Of a stretch of 30,098 nt of DNA, positions 16,644 to 25,107 are shown piece after piece (the first letter of the stretch is position 1; each line of letters opens with the position of its first letter). The notes beneath the pieces are model-generated. The model had not been told where the DNA came from, did not search any database, and saw nothing but the letters and a program-made list of their open reading frames with translations. The position numbers and the translations under genes were made by a program. Origin of the DNA: Prevotella sp. (GTDB taxonomy: Bacteria; Bacteroidota; Bacteroidia; Bacteroidales; Bacteroidaceae); NCBI GenBank assembly GCA_021204605.1, contig JAJPZD010000197.1:1-30098 (forward strand), given 5' to 3'.

Positions 16644-17942
16644 ATGAAAAAGGCATTTTTATCAATAGTGTTCCTGTTTGTCGCCATGAGTATTTCTGCG
16701 CAAACGAGTATGACAGCCCAAGAAGCAGCAATAAAAATTGCTGACCGCATTTTGGCAAGTACTACTTACGACTTCAAAAACAAGAAAACTGGCGAGATAT
16801 ACTCTTCGCTGAAAGATGCACCATTCACAATGGACATGGTAGTGAACTCCATCTACACCGACTGGCACTACACTAATGGTGTTACCAACATCGCTCTGAT
16901 GGAACTGTCTGACAAAACTGGCGACAAGAAATACGACGAATATGTATTAAAAAACATGAACTTCGTGTTCAACGAGGGCAACTTAGAATATTTCAAGAGA
17001 CAGTTTGACGAATCCTATGCCGCTGGCGGATGGAGAGCCGTACCTGGACATAGCTGGCACATGATATTCAGAGGAAAGAGGTTAGACGACAATGGACCAA
17101 TGGGCGCGAGCCTGATTGAACTGCAAAAGAAATATCCCAACGACTCTTTCTTAGACTACATCAACAAGACAAACGAGCACCTGCTTTATGCCGAACCTCG
17201 ATTGGAAGACGGCACTATCGCCCGCCTGTGGCCTCATGTGAACACCATTTGGGCTGACGATGCTTTCATGGCTATCTCCTTCCTTTCTCGTATGGGTGAA
17301 TTTACAGGGGACAACAGTTATTTTGACGATGCTGCAAACCAGATACTGAGTTATACAAAATACCTATGGTGCCCCGAAAAACAGCTCTATTACCATTGCT
17401 ACCACACTGACACTCAAGAGAATGGTGTAGCCCACTGGAGCAGAGCAAATGGCTGGGTTTTCATGGCTCAAGCCGACCTGTTGAGCCGTATGCCGAAAGA
17501 CCACCCTATGAGACAGGCCATCATAGAAAACTTCAAACAACAAGCCAAAGGCGTGGCTCATTATCAGGGAGCAAACGGCCTGTGGCACCAGGTGTTGGAC
17601 AAAGTGGACTCGTATGAAGAGGTAACTGGCACAGCAATGTTCGTTTTCGGAATGGCAAAAGGCGTAAAAGAGGGCTGGCTGAGTCCTGACTTCATCTATA
17701 CCGCTGACCAAGGATTGAAAGGACTATTGTCGAAAATCAGTGACGACGGCGATATTACTGCAATATGTGTAGGAACAGGCATAGCTCCGTCAGAAACTTA
17801 TTACTACAACCGACCCACAGAGATTAACGGTCCAATGGGCGAAGGACCAGTGCTGCGTGCTCTCATCGAGATGATTGACGCTCCGAAATACACCGAAATC
17901 AAAGCAGACGACCAGTACGACAAGATTGTAGTGAAGAAATAA
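16644..17942 (+). CDS. GH105 unsaturated rhamnogalacturonyl hydrolase
   Basis: GH105 enzymes remove the 4,5-unsaturated uronic acid left at the end of pectin oligosaccharides by lyases. The 432-residue protein starts with a signal peptide (ending near SISAQ, residue 20). It contains the family's (alpha/alpha)6-barrel motifs: LDDNGPMG around D148, TIWADDAFM with the likely catalytic acid D205, and WSRANGW at 265-271. Its substrate would normally be made by PL9 or PL11 lyases, which are not in this window. The third gene of the operon, it is 24 bases after GH28 and 27 bases before the next gene. Confidence 0.93.
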   Translation: MKKAFLSIVFLFVAMSISAQTSMTAQEAAIKIADRILASTTYDFKNKKTGEIYSSLKDAPFTMDMVVNSIYTDWHYTNGVTNIALMELSDKTGDKKYDEYVLKNMNFVFNEGNLEYFKRQFDESYAAGGWRAVPGHSWHMIFRGKRLDDNGPMGASLIELQKKYPNDSFLDYINKTNEHLLYAEPRLEDGTIARLWPHVNTIWADDAFMAISFLSRMGEFTGDNSYFDDAANQILSYTKYLWCPEKQLYYHCYHTDTQENGVAHWSRANGWVFMAQADLLSRMPKDHPMRQAIIENFKQQAKGVAHYQGANGLWHQVLDKVDSYEEVTGTAMFVFGMAKGVKEGWLSPDFIYTADQGLKGLLSKISDDGDITAICVGTGIAPSETYYYNRPTEINGPMGEGPVLRALIEMIDAPKYTEIKADDQYDKIVVKK

Positions 17943-17969
17943 TTGCTTCGACAATATAATAATTCGATT

Positions 17970-20093
17970 ATGAAGAATAGTTTTTTTATAAATTTGGTGT
18001 TATTGACAACTTGCTGCAATGTCGGTTTCATCTGCGCTCAAGAAAGCAAAATCGACCGTTATGCACTCGTAAACAGAAACAATCCGCATATAACGGCAAT
18101 CGATTCGCTCTCATCATTGTCTGTCGGAAACGGTGAGTTTGCTTTCACAGTGGATGCCACAGGATTGCAGACTTTCCCCGACGTTTATAAATTGGGTGTC
18201 CCCCTTGGCACACAAAGTCAATGGGGCTGGCACTGCTTTGACAATCCAGAAAACTTGAAACCAGAGGAGTCGTTGAAGGAATATGACTTCGGACATGGCC
18301 ATAAAGAGCTCTATTCTACACAAATCAAACAACCAGGACGTGCCAAAGACGCTTCTGACTGGTATCGTGCCAATCCTCACCGACTGCACCTCGGAATAAT
18401 TGGTCTTGAACTTGGCCAAGATGCAACGACTGACCAGATTACTGACATCCAACAGGTGTTGGATATGTGGAACGGCGAAATAAACAGTAGTTTTTCTTAC
18501 AATGGCAACAGTTATGCTGTCAAGACTTGGTGCCATCCTCAATACGACATGGTAGCCGCCGTGGTTGAGTCGAAAGCTCATACCGGTATCTGTTTCCGAT
18601 TCCCCTATCCCACTGGTGGACATAGTGACGATGCTTGCAACTGGAACGCTAACGACAAGCACTCCACATCAATAGTAAGTCAGGGTGACAAATATGCTGT
18701 TCTGCAAAGGACTCTCGATGCCACAACGTATTATGTTACAATCCGTTGGGAAGGAAATGCTCAACTGACAGAAAAAAGTGCCAACTATTTTGTTCTCATT
18801 CCGCAGAATGACAAGTTGGCATTTACCTGCACTTTTTCTCCTGACAACAAACAAACGGCTGACATCAGTGCCGGGCAAACTGCAGAAGCAGCAGAAAAAT
18901 ATTGGAATGCTTATTGGACTAACGGTGCGGCAGTGGACTTCTCTGACTGCACAGACCCTCGTGCCAAAGAATTGGAACGCCGTGTCGTGTTGAGCCAGTA
19001 TCTGTTGGCTATCCAATGCGCAGGCTCTACTCCTCCACAGGAAACAGGACTTACTTACAACTCTTGGTTCGGAAAATTCCATTTGGAGATGATCTGGTGG
19101 CACCAGGCGCATTTCGCACTCTGGAATCACCCTGAAATGCTCGACCGCACTCTCCATTGGTATCATTCTGTTGAACCAGTGGCGCGTGAAATTGCTCAAC
19201 GCCAGGGCTTCGATGGAATACGGTGGATGAAAATGACTGACCCCTCCGGCACCGAGGCTCCCTCAAGTGTGGGCAGCTTCCTTATTTGGCAACAGCCTCA
19301 TTTAATATATTTGGCGGAACTGCTCTATCGTGATAACCCGAATGACAAGAATATTTTGGAGAAATATGGTGACTTGGTGGAAAAAACGGCAGAGTTTATG
19401 TTCTCTTTCGCTTCTTACGACTCGATAAATGGACGGTATGTATTGAAAGGGGCTATACCTGCACAAGAAACATTGCGCGCCGCAGAAACGGTAAATCCTC
19501 CCTTCGAACTCTCCTACTGGCATTTCGCATTGCAGGTGGCTCAACAGTGGCGTGAACGACGAGGACTTCAACGTAACCCGCAATGGGATGTGCTAATCGA
19601 CAAACTCTCGCCTCTGGCATACAACGATGACCATCTCTATTTGGCTGCCGAGACTGCTACTGATACTTATACCGACATTCGCTTCACATCCGACCACATG
19701 GCTGTGCTTGGCTCTGTGGGCATCCTCCCGATGAACAACCTGATTAATGCTGACTATATGAGAAATACATTGGCATGGATATGGGACAACTGGAACTGGG
19801 ACGAGACCTGGGGCTGGGACTACCCCATGACGGCAATGAACGCTGCTCGCCTGGGTCAGCCCGACAAGGCTGTCGGGGCTTTGCTTATGGACAAGCGTAC
19901 CAACACTTATTTGATTAATGGGCATAACTATCAGGACAACCGCCTGCGTATCTACCTGCCAGGAAACGGCGGCCTGCTCACTGCCATCGCCTTGATGTGT
20001 GCAGGCTGGGATGGCTGTAACGAATACAACCCTGGATTCCCACACGATGGCACTTGGAACGTGCATTGGGAGAACTTGCACACTATGCCATAA
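17970..20093 (+). CDS. Secreted six-hairpin glycosidase-like protein, family uncertain
   Basis: The 707-residue product has a signal peptide (about 1-23, ending FICAQ) and a sequence resembling (alpha/alpha)6-barrel glycosidases of the GH65/GH95 type, without matching one family clearly from memory. Notable features are SVGNGEFAFTVD near the N-terminus, an N-terminal beta-sandwich region, FHLEMIWWHQAHF around E373, and DETWGWDYPM around D611-E612, which are candidate acid residues. The ATG at 17970 is preferred because it begins a clean signal peptide; an in-frame TTG at 17943 would add nine polar residues. As the last gene of the pectin operon it probably removes a side-chain or uronic sugar from rhamnogalacturonan. 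GH154 or an unclassified family are alternatives. Confidence 0.7.
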   Translation: MKNSFFINLVLLTTCCNVGFICAQESKIDRYALVNRNNPHITAIDSLSSLSVGNGEFAFTVDATGLQTFPDVYKLGVPLGTQSQWGWHCFDNPENLKPEESLKEYDFGHGHKELYSTQIKQPGRAKDASDWYRANPHRLHLGIIGLELGQDATTDQITDIQQVLDMWNGEINSSFSYNGNSYAVKTWCHPQYDMVAAVVESKAHTGICFRFPYPTGGHSDDACNWNANDKHSTSIVSQGDKYAVLQRTLDATTYYVTIRWEGNAQLTEKSANYFVLIPQNDKLAFTCTFSPDNKQTADISAGQTAEAAEKYWNAYWTNGAAVDFSDCTDPRAKELERRVVLSQYLLAIQCAGSTPPQETGLTYNSWFGKFHLEMIWWHQAHFALWNHPEMLDRTLHWYHSVEPVAREIAQRQGFDGIRWMKMTDPSGTEAPSSVGSFLIWQQPHLIYLAELLYRDNPNDKNILEKYGDLVEKTAEFMFSFASYDSINGRYVLKGAIPAQETLRAAETVNPPFELSYWHFALQVAQQWRERRGLQRNPQWDVLIDKLSPLAYNDDHLYLAAETATDTYTDIRFTSDHMAVLGSVGILPMNNLINADYMRNTLAWIWDNWNWDETWGWDYPMTAMNAARLGQPDKAVGALLMDKRTNTYLINGHNYQDNRLRIYLPGNGGLLTAIALMCAGWDGCNEYNPGFPHDGTWNVHWENLHTMP

Positions 20094-20102
20094 AGCAATC
20101 TC

Positions 20103-20134
20103 ATAAGTAACGTCTATATAAAAACGTTTCTTAT
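20103..20134. terminator. Inverted repeat after the pectin operon, possible terminator
   Basis: ATAAGTAACG (20103-20112) and CGTTTCTTAT (20125-20134) pair with one T-T mismatch around a 12-base AT-rich loop. It follows the last pectin gene by nine bases. There is no long T run, so it may be a weak terminator or an operator for the protease gene. Confidence 0.4.
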
Positions 20135-20184
20135 AATCTATAAACCAATAACTAAAATATCTTTATTAAAAACAAAAAATTCCT

Positions 20185-21252
20185 ATGAAAAAATTATTAT
20201 TTATTTTAGGACTTTGCTTGATATTTACATCGTGCGGAAATAAGTCCGAACAGGATTTGGAAAAAATGACTTCTTCCGGCGTCGTCTTAGTACAAAACCA
20301 AAGTTATTATGAGGTGGTGTTATCAAATGGTGAATCTGTGTATTTCTCATCTTTCACTGATGATGGAAACTTGAAGGATATGACATTCGACAAGGATTCA
20401 ATAAAATATGCTATCGCCTACGGTACCGGCTTTTTCATCTCAAATGAAGGTGAGATTGCTACAAATGCTCATGTGGTTTCTAATACTGTCGCTGATAAGG
20501 ATGTCAACAAGTCTGTTGCCGAGATTATCTCTGCACTAAAAAAACTTGTTGTCGCTGTGTACAACGATTATGAAGAAAAATATCAAAGAGCACAACTCGC
20601 TTATAATTTCGCCTATCAAAGCCCAAGTGTCAGTGCCGAGGATTTTTATAGAATAAGAGACTACCGAGATGAGATACAAGAGCAAATGGAGGAATGTGCC
20701 TCTCTTTATAATACTTTAGACGAAATACGGGCAAGCGATTCTGAAATTAAATATCACAACGAGGTTAGTATTGCTTATAATGACACTTACGTAACCAATA
20801 CAAAGGATTTTATTTCTTGTGTCGTCAAAAAAGCTGATACCGAAAACGATATTGCCATTATACAACTGAAAGACAAAAACACCCCTGCTGATAAATATGT
20901 CTTTACCGTAGAAAATGAAGACCCTCTGGAAAAATATACTTGGATAGAAAAAATGACGAAAAAAATCAGCGAGGACAAAAACAGTAAATTATTCATGTCC
21001 AGTTTTAACCTCGGCCCTACACTGGCTCTGACCGAAGAAGGTATAAAATTGCAATTCAATAGTGGTAGTATTAGTCAAAAAACCAACAACCAAATCATGT
21101 ATTCTATTCCCGCCCTGCCTGGCAGTAGCGGCTCTCCCGTCATTAACTTGAAAGGACAATTAGTGGCAATTAACTACGCTGGTTTGAGAGATACTCAGAA
21201 TTTCAATTATGGCATTCGTATTAAACATCTTAGAAACTTAATCGATAAATAA
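20185..21252 (+). CDS. Lipoprotein trypsin-like serine protease with helical insertion
   Basis: The 355-residue protein has a lipoprotein-type signal (LIFTSC, C17 as lipid site) and a chymotrypsin-fold protease arranged as GTGFFIS then TNAH (H96), ENDIAI (D222) and LPGSSGSP (S315). This is the triad order of trypsin/DegP-like proteases. About 126 residues separate His and Asp, far more than usual. Most of the extra length (about 106-190) is charged and helical, with a likely coiled coil (EEKYQRAQLAYNF and RDEIQEQMEECASLY). No PDZ domain follows. Substrate and role are unknown; a cell-envelope location is inferred. The gene is followed by a terminator and converges on mscL. Confidence 0.8.
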   Translation: MKKLLFILGLCLIFTSCGNKSEQDLEKMTSSGVVLVQNQSYYEVVLSNGESVYFSSFTDDGNLKDMTFDKDSIKYAIAYGTGFFISNEGEIATNAHVVSNTVADKDVNKSVAEIISALKKLVVAVYNDYEEKYQRAQLAYNFAYQSPSVSAEDFYRIRDYRDEIQEQMEECASLYNTLDEIRASDSEIKYHNEVSIAYNDTYVTNTKDFISCVVKKADTENDIAIIQLKDKNTPADKYVFTVENEDPLEKYTWIEKMTKKISEDKNSKLFMSSFNLGPTLALTEEGIKLQFNSGSISQKTNNQIMYSIPALPGSSGSPVINLKGQLVAINYAGLRDTQNFNYGIRIKHLRNLIDK

Positions 21253-21295
21253 TGTATCTGCCATAAAACTCTGCTGCATAATATTTCATTTACAA

Positions 21296-21333
21296 AATAA
21301 TAACCGTATGGCCTCCGCCCTACGGTTATTGTT
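21296..21333. terminator. Bidirectional terminator between the protease gene and mscL
   Basis: AATAATAACCGTA (21296-21308) pairs with TACGGTTATTGTT (21321-21333), with one G-T pair, around a 12-base GC-rich loop. T runs follow on the plus strand and A-rich sequence lies on the other side, so it suits both convergent genes. Confidence 0.8.
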
Positions 21334-21350
21334 GTTTTAATCTTTCTTTT

Positions 21351-21785
21351 TTATTTCTTCTGCTCTTTCAACAAATCGCGTATTTCTGTCAACAGCATTT
21401 CCTCCTTTGTAGGCTCTGGCGGAGCCGGTGGTGCAGGGGGTGTCGCCTGCGCTTCCTTTTTCTTGGTCAACTTGTTGATCCCTTTGACAATAAGGAATAC
21501 ACAGAACGCAATGATGAGAAAATCAAATGCCGTCTGGATAAAATTACCATAATTAATGGTTGTCGGCTCTAATTCTATGTCTCCCATGTGTTTTGCTGGA
21601 AGGTCAATCTTAAGATCTGTGAAATTGACACCCCCGATAAGCCATCCGATAGGCGGCATTATAATGTCATTCACTATCGAAGATACAATTTTGCCCAAGG
21701 CACCGCCAATGATGACACCCACTGCCATGTCTATAGCGTTTCCTTTAATCGCAAAATTCTTGAACTCGTTGATAAAATTGCTCAT
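21351..21785 (-). CDS. mscL: Large-conductance mechanosensitive channel MscL
   Basis: MscL opens a wide pore in the inner membrane when the cell swells, releasing solutes. The 144-residue protein has the conserved amphipathic start (FINEFKNFAIKGNAIDMAVG), first membrane helix (about 15-40), a periplasmic loop, second helix (about 80-103) and a cytoplasmic C-terminal helix. A proline/alanine linker (about 113-126, PPAPPAPPEP) separates the second helix from the terminal helix, a little longer than in E. coli. It is divergent from gapA, with overlapping promoter regions. Confidence 0.95.
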   Translation of the reverse strand: MSNFINEFKNFAIKGNAIDMAVGVIIGGALGKIVSSIVNDIIMPPIGWLIGGVNFTDLKIDLPAKHMGDIELEPTTINYGNFIQTAFDFLIIAFCVFLIVKGINKLTKKKEAQATPPAPPAPPEPTKEEMLLTEIRDLLKEQKK

Positions 21786-21823
21786 AAGCTAATATTTTTT
21801 GTTATTTATTGATAAATCCAATG

Positions 21824-21831
21824 CAAATATA
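21824..21831 (-). promoter_or_regulatory. -7 box of mscL
   Basis: On the minus strand this reads TATATTTG, a match to TAnnTTTG, 39 bases upstream of the mscL start. It sits 13 bases from the gapA -7 box on the other strand, so the two promoters must overlap. Confidence 0.5.
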
Positions 21832-21843
21832 AAATATTTTTTG

Positions 21844-21851
21844 TAACTTTG
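21844..21851 (+). promoter_or_regulatory. -7 box of gapA
   Basis: TAACTTTG matches TAnnTTTG, and the expected transcript would have a leader of about 120 bases before the gapA ATG. No clear -33 TTTG is seen. The long leader has no recognised riboswitch fold. Confidence 0.6.
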
Positions 21852-21977
21852 CACTCGAAATTTAAAGAAAGTGCCGTTAAAGGGCTGTTTTTCAGTGATT
21901 CAGTGTGTTTTTATACGGTATTTGATAGGTTATTAGGTAATTGTAAGGATGTTTTAACACTTTAAAATAAGAAAAAG

Positions 21978-22988
21978 ATGATTAAGATTGGTATTAACGG
22001 TTTTGGTCGTATTGGCCGCTTTGTATTTCGTGCAGCTCAGACCCGTGACGACATTCAAGTTGTAGGTATCAATGACCTGTGTTCAGTAGATTATTTGGCT
22101 TATATGCTCAAATATGACACAATGCACGGCACTTTTCAGGGAACAATCGAGGCTGATGTTGAGAACAGCAAACTGATCGTTAACGGTCAGGCTATCCGCG
22201 TAACGGCAGAGCGTAACCCTGCTGACTTGAAATGGAACGAGGTTGAAGCCGAGTACGTTGTTGAATCAACGGGCTTGTTCCTAACACAGGAAAAGGCTCA
22301 GGCTCACATCGACGCTGGCGCTAAATATGTTGTCATGTCTGCTCCTTCTAAAGATGCTACTCCTATGTTCGTCTGCGGTGTGAACTTTGACAAGTATGTT
22401 AAGGGAACTAAGTTCGTTTCTAACGCTTCTTGCACTACCAACTGTTTGGCTCCTATCGCTAAGGTGTTGAACGATAAGTTCGGTATTACCGACGGTCTGA
22501 TGACCACTGTTCACTCCACAACTGCTACACAGAAAACTGTTGACGGTCCTTCAATGAAGGATTGGCGCGGTGGTCGTGCCGCTTCAGGCAACATCATCCC
22601 GTCTTCAACTGGTGCTGCTAAAGCTGTTGGTAAGGTCATTCCTGAACTGAACGGCAAGTTGACTGGTATGTCAATGCGTGTCCCTACTCTTGACGTTTCT
22701 GTTGTTGACCTCACTGTTAACCTCGCTAAACCTGCTTCTTACGCTGAAATTTGCAATGCAATGAAAGAGGCTTCCGAAGGCGAGTTGAAAGGTGTACTGG
22801 GATACACCGACGAGGCTGTCGTTTCTTCTGACTTCCTCGGCGACCCTCGCACTTCTATCTTTGATGCAAAGGCTGGTATCGCTCTGACTGACACTTTCGT
22901 TAAGGTCATTGCCTGGTATGACAACGAAATCGGTTACTCTTGCAAGGTTCTCGACCTTATCGCTCACATGAAGAAAGTTAACGGATAA
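21978..22988 (+). CDS. gapA: Glyceraldehyde-3-phosphate dehydrogenase, type I
   Basis: GAPDH makes 1,3-bisphosphoglycerate from glyceraldehyde 3-phosphate with NAD+ in glycolysis. The 336-residue protein has the N-terminal nucleotide fold (INGFGRIGR), D33 after the second strand (favouring NAD+), the catalytic cysteine C152 in SNASCTTNC, H179 in TVHS, and the C-terminal WYDNEIGYS. All key residues are intact. Codon use looks biased towards a few preferred codons, as for a highly expressed gene. It is a single-gene unit with its own promoter box and a terminator 23 bases after the stop. Confidence 0.98.
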   Translation: MIKIGINGFGRIGRFVFRAAQTRDDIQVVGINDLCSVDYLAYMLKYDTMHGTFQGTIEADVENSKLIVNGQAIRVTAERNPADLKWNEVEAEYVVESTGLFLTQEKAQAHIDAGAKYVVMSAPSKDATPMFVCGVNFDKYVKGTKFVSNASCTTNCLAPIAKVLNDKFGITDGLMTTVHSTTATQKTVDGPSMKDWRGGRAASGNIIPSSTGAAKAVGKVIPELNGKLTGMSMRVPTLDVSVVDLTVNLAKPASYAEICNAMKEASEGELKGVLGYTDEAVVSSDFLGDPRTSIFDAKAGIALTDTFVKVIAWYDNEIGYSCKVLDLIAHMKKVNG

Positions 22989-23011
22989 TTCAATTATTCA
23001 ATATAACCAAC

Positions 23012-23043
23012 AAAAAAGCTCATCCACACAGATGGGCTTTTTT
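23012..23043 (+). terminator. Terminator of gapA
   Basis: AAAAAAGCTCATC (23012-23024) pairs with GATGGGCTTTTTT (23031-23043), with one G-T pair, around the loop CACACA, and ends in a T run. Confidence 0.92.
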
Positions 23044-23110
23044 GTTTTATATAGCCTTTAACAACTTTATATTTATTGGGACAATTACCCCTATATGTAG
23101 TATGGCGATT

Positions 23111-23140
23111 CTCACCTTTGGGGAGAGTTAGAGGGGGCTT
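23111..23140. repeat. Single REP-like element
   Basis: CTCACCTTTGGGGAGAG followed by TTAGAGGGGGCTT repeats the core and the decayed hairpin of the cluster at 4761-4853. It lies between the convergent gapA and DUF3078 genes and touches the last codon of the latter. Confidence 0.6.
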
Positions 23141-24444
23141 TAAAACGAATATGAAAAACCAAGTGACACATATTCCTTAAACTGCCAGTATCCGTGATGG
23201 TCGTCGCGTGATGTACTGTCGTCGAAACGGGGATATATGAATATGTTCGTGGATATGTATTTGTTGAATTGCAAAACAAAAGTATTCTCCCACTCTATCT
23301 CAGCACGTGAGTATGTGGTATATCCATACAGTCGTGTCTGCCATTTAAGTAAATCCGAAAACGCCCATGTTAGTTCAATGGTACACCCGGAACCGTAATC
23401 TACCAAGGTATGCTCTCCATCTTCAAGACCGTTTCTCGTAATTAGTGCTTCCCTCCCTACATATTTTAAATTCATCGCCAACGGAGAAAGACTGACCGAA
23501 CCCGTAAGTTTGTCATGGAAAGCACTCACATTGTAACTCATTCCTAACGATAGGTTGAGGTTGAAAGGTGACATTATGTCTGAATATACAATCGGATCAT
23601 TGCTCTTGAAACCTCGCATAAACTGCGTGTAGGCAATAGCCTGCAAAGTGTAATACCAGTTTTTCGTGGCTTGCAAACTGAATTTTCCTGTATATCTTAT
23701 AAGGTCATCCGAGGTAGTGAAACTGTGCAACGTATCTCCACGTGATGTCTGGAAGCCGAGTTTCAACTCCAACTTATTCTCGAATTTCACTTTCTGCTTG
23801 TTATTGTAGTTTGCCTGCAATGTCGCACTCGCCAACATCGAATAGTTGCTCTCACCTCCCTTATACCAGTTACCCGATATATAGTTCTGAAGAAACTGCA
23901 GATAATACTCTCCTGTAAATGTCCAGAAATTGGGCCTCCTCAACACGATATCCATAGATGTGTCAAAATTCTCATTTGGCACGAATGTCTCATCTTCAGT
24001 AAACTTCACTTTGTGGTGTATCGGCGTGGTGATATTCTGCTGCAACGCCCTCGCCTCAACCAGCTCGTTTTCTGTGGCCTTAACATATTCTGGATGCCTC
24101 ACGTACATCGTCATCAACGACTTGTCAATAGCATTATTAACATCATCATTATTGCCAAAATCCAATCTCAGAATGTTCGACGCTACTGAATTATAATATG
24201 TGAGTGGCGTGAAAATCCTGAAAAAACGGGCATCTTTTTCCTGATTGACTTCTTGTGAATCCTTGATTCGTTGCAATGAATCTAACTTCTCACGGTACTT
24301 TACAAGTGAGTCAACGTATGCAACTTTCATCAACGTGTCCTTTTCTATCGGCTTGCGGTTTCTATAACGCCCTCCTCTAACTTGACCCCACGTGCAACAT
24401 ACTAATCCTAACAAGACTATCAAGAACAATAACTTGAACTTCAT
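23140..24444 (-). CDS. DUF3078 family outer-membrane protein
   Basis: The 434-residue protein has a signal peptide (about 1-20, ending CTWGQ), a basic then heptad-like helical segment (about 38-66), and a long C-terminal part of alternating aromatic beta strands ending in SFSYSF, the terminal aromatic typical of outer-membrane beta barrels. The segment NYISGNWYKGGESNYS is characteristic of the DUF3078 family of Bacteroidetes. The function is unknown. The gene is alone, convergent with gapA, and has a promoter box just upstream. Confidence 0.8.
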   Translation of the reverse strand: MKFKLLFLIVLLGLVCCTWGQVRGGRYRNRKPIEKDTLMKVAYVDSLVKYREKLDSLQRIKDSQEVNQEKDARFFRIFTPLTYYNSVASNILRLDFGNNDDVNNAIDKSLMTMYVRHPEYVKATENELVEARALQQNITTPIHHKVKFTEDETFVPNENFDTSMDIVLRRPNFWTFTGEYYLQFLQNYISGNWYKGGESNYSMLASATLQANYNNKQKVKFENKLELKLGFQTSRGDTLHSFTTSDDLIRYTGKFSLQATKNWYYTLQAIAYTQFMRGFKSNDPIVYSDIMSPFNLNLSLGMSYNVSAFHDKLTGSVSLSPLAMNLKYVGREALITRNGLEDGEHTLVDYGSGCTIELTWAFSDLLKWQTRLYGYTTYSRAEIEWENTFVLQFNKYISTNIFIYPRFDDSTSRDDHHGYWQFKEYVSLGFSYSF

Positions 24445-24470
24445 CCGACAAACAGGTGCTTTTTTACTCG

Positions 24471-24478
24471 CAAAGGTA
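24471..24478 (-). promoter_or_regulatory. -7 box of the DUF3078 gene
   Basis: On the minus strand this reads TACCTTTG, a match to TAnnTTTG, 26 bases upstream of the start. A TTG further upstream (around 24497-24499) is at about the right distance for a -33 element. Confidence 0.55.
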
Positions 24479-24584
24479 ACATTATTTTCTCGAAATCAAT
24501 TGCCGACATATCTTAAAAACCTTATAATGTGGGATAACGTTGATTTTCCTCAACCAAAAAACGGCTTATCTCGGATTTTATCTT

Positions 24585-24592
24585 TAAGTTTG
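24585..24592 (+). promoter_or_regulatory. -7 box of the thioesterase gene
   Basis: TAAGTTTG matches TAnnTTTG and lies 41 bases before the ATG at 24634. No -33 element is clear. Confidence 0.45.
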
Positions 24593-24633
24593 CAGAAAAT
24601 AATATTACATACAACATTATTCAAAGAATAAAC

Positions 24634-25017
24634 ATGGAAAAAGGAATAAAAAACTCGCTGGAAATCACTGTCACCGAAAATATGTCGGCAGCGATAATGA
24701 AAAGCGGCTCTCTGAAAGTGCTCGCCACCCCCGCAATGATTGCTCTCATAGAGGAGACCGCTTGGAAAAGCGTGCAGCCATTTCTCGAGAATGGCCAGAG
24801 TACAGTGGGCACATGCCTGAATATAAACCACGTCGCACCCACACCAATCGGCATGAAAGTTAGATGCGATACCGAACTCATTGAGGTTAATGGACGCAAG
24901 TTGATTTTTGATGTGAAAGTCTATGACGAATGTGGACTAATCGGCAACGGCTCACACGAACGCTTCGTGATTTCCGCAGAAAAATTCCAAACTAAGGCTG
25001 ACAACAAGAGAGGATGA
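24634..25017 (+). CDS. FlK-like hotdog-fold acyl-CoA thioesterase
   Basis: The 127-residue protein is a single hotdog-fold domain of the type represented by fluoroacetyl-CoA thioesterase FlK. T32, E40 and H66 match the catalytic T42-E50-H76 of FlK in both identity and spacing (8 and 26 residues), within VLATPAMIALIEE and LNINHVAPTPIG. The fluoroacetate substrate is peculiar to one Streptomyces pathway, so in this gut-type bacterium the enzyme more likely hydrolyses a small acyl-CoA; the substrate is not known. It is cytoplasmic. It has its own promoter box and lies 90 bases before the Fur-family gene. Confidence 0.8.
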   Translation: MEKGIKNSLEITVTENMSAAIMKSGSLKVLATPAMIALIEETAWKSVQPFLENGQSTVGTCLNINHVAPTPIGMKVRCDTELIEVNGRKLIFDVKVYDECGLIGNGSHERFVISAEKFQTKADNKRG

Positions 25018-25073
25018 ATGTTTCATTTTGTTATTTTTTACCGCACTATAACTTATAAATGAATTATTTGTTG

Positions 25074-25081
25074 TATTTTTG
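25074..25081 (+). promoter_or_regulatory. -7 box of the fur-like/purA unit
   Basis: TATTTTTG matches TAnnTTTG and lies 26 bases before the ATG at 25108. It would drive the regulator together with purA. Confidence 0.5.
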
Positions 25082-25107
25082 TAAACGGAATCTGAGTTAT
25101 ATGAATC

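Noticed and set aside
12336..20093. A complete polysaccharide utilisation locus
   Set aside because: No SusC/SusD pair, sensor or ECF regulator is present in or next to the operon in this window.
23140..24444. TonB-dependent transporter
   Set aside because: The protein is too short and has no plug domain; the family-specific segment points to DUF3078.
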